64,000 nt of DNA from Owenia fusiformis (lineage: Eukaryota > Annelida > Polychaeta > Sabellida > Oweniidae), in NCBI GenBank assembly GCA_903813345.2, contig CAIIXF020000002.1, positions 3,136,001 to 3,200,000 of the forward strand. The letters are read 5' to 3'. Made by a program: the position numbers and the translations under genes. The notes under the pieces are model-generated. The model had not been told where the DNA came from. It made no database searches and was given only the letters and a program-made list of their open reading frames with translations. This document shows positions 63,858 to 64,000 of the stretch, one piece after another (the stretch's first letter is position 1; every line of letters starts with the position of its first letter).

Positions 63858-63863
63858 TCTTCG
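63815..63863. repeat. 32-base poly(A) flanked by AGATCTTCG direct repeats
   Basis: AGATCTTCG (63815-63823), then 32 A (63824-63855), then GATCTTCG (63856-63863). It looks like a target duplication around a bare poly(A) tract. Confidence 0.9.
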
Positions 63864-64000
63864 ATCGTTTTCATTGCAAATTCAGTTTAAAATCAACACG
63901 TAATCGCGTGGCGTTATATGTGGCACGATCACAGGAATTGTAAATCTTATCCAAATATGACATTGGGTCTGAAAAAAGAATGTCTGATTGAATATTTTCC

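Overview
The window is eukaryotic, AT-rich genomic DNA from an invertebrate. The evidence is many short exons with GT/AG introns, very few long ORFs, and dense TA-flanked inverted-repeat elements, minisatellites, tRNA-derived repeats and tandem-core elements. The dispersed repeats (GTCCGTCC-type elements, elements starting GTCACCACC with AGGTCA-rich tandem cores) look most like those of molluscs or other lophotrochozoans. The phylum call is an inference.

Two real genes are visible, convergent (tail to tail). Gene 1 (+ strand, from before base 1 to 16549) is the 3' part of the very large bridge-like lipid transfer protein gene BLTP1 (KIAA1109, fly tweek). Sixteen exons join without a phase break into the last ~942 residues, including the C-terminal FSA-type domain. 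Gene 2 (- strand, 30743 down to 20148) has eight coding exons that join in perfect phase to a 542-residue protein. It has a signal peptide, a class C GPCR / ANF-receptor Venus-flytrap domain and a short CxxC-rich tail, then a stop and AATAAA signals. No seven-helix domain follows, so it is predicted to be a secreted flytrap protein.

Layout: 1-16549 BLTP1 exons with several minisatellites, each copying the 3' end of an exon plus its splice donor, two partial exon copies, a mariner remnant and smaller elements. 16550-20000 is the BLTP1 3' flank, including a segment duplicated at 59575-61388. 20148-30750 is the flytrap gene, its introns loaded with MITEs (one ends 13 bases inside an intron; another carries a nested foldback element). 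30840-44860 is gene-poor: hairpin elements, a 2.4 kb foldback element and two mariner-derived copies. 44864-58785 is a 13.9 kb unit bounded by ~1.44 kb inverted repeats, holding further elements and a frameshifted nuclease-like relic. 58786-64000 is repeat-rich intergenic DNA. No prokaryotic genes, rRNA, CRISPR array or convincing functional tRNA was seen. All coordinates and joins were worked out by eye; no alignment or database search was run.
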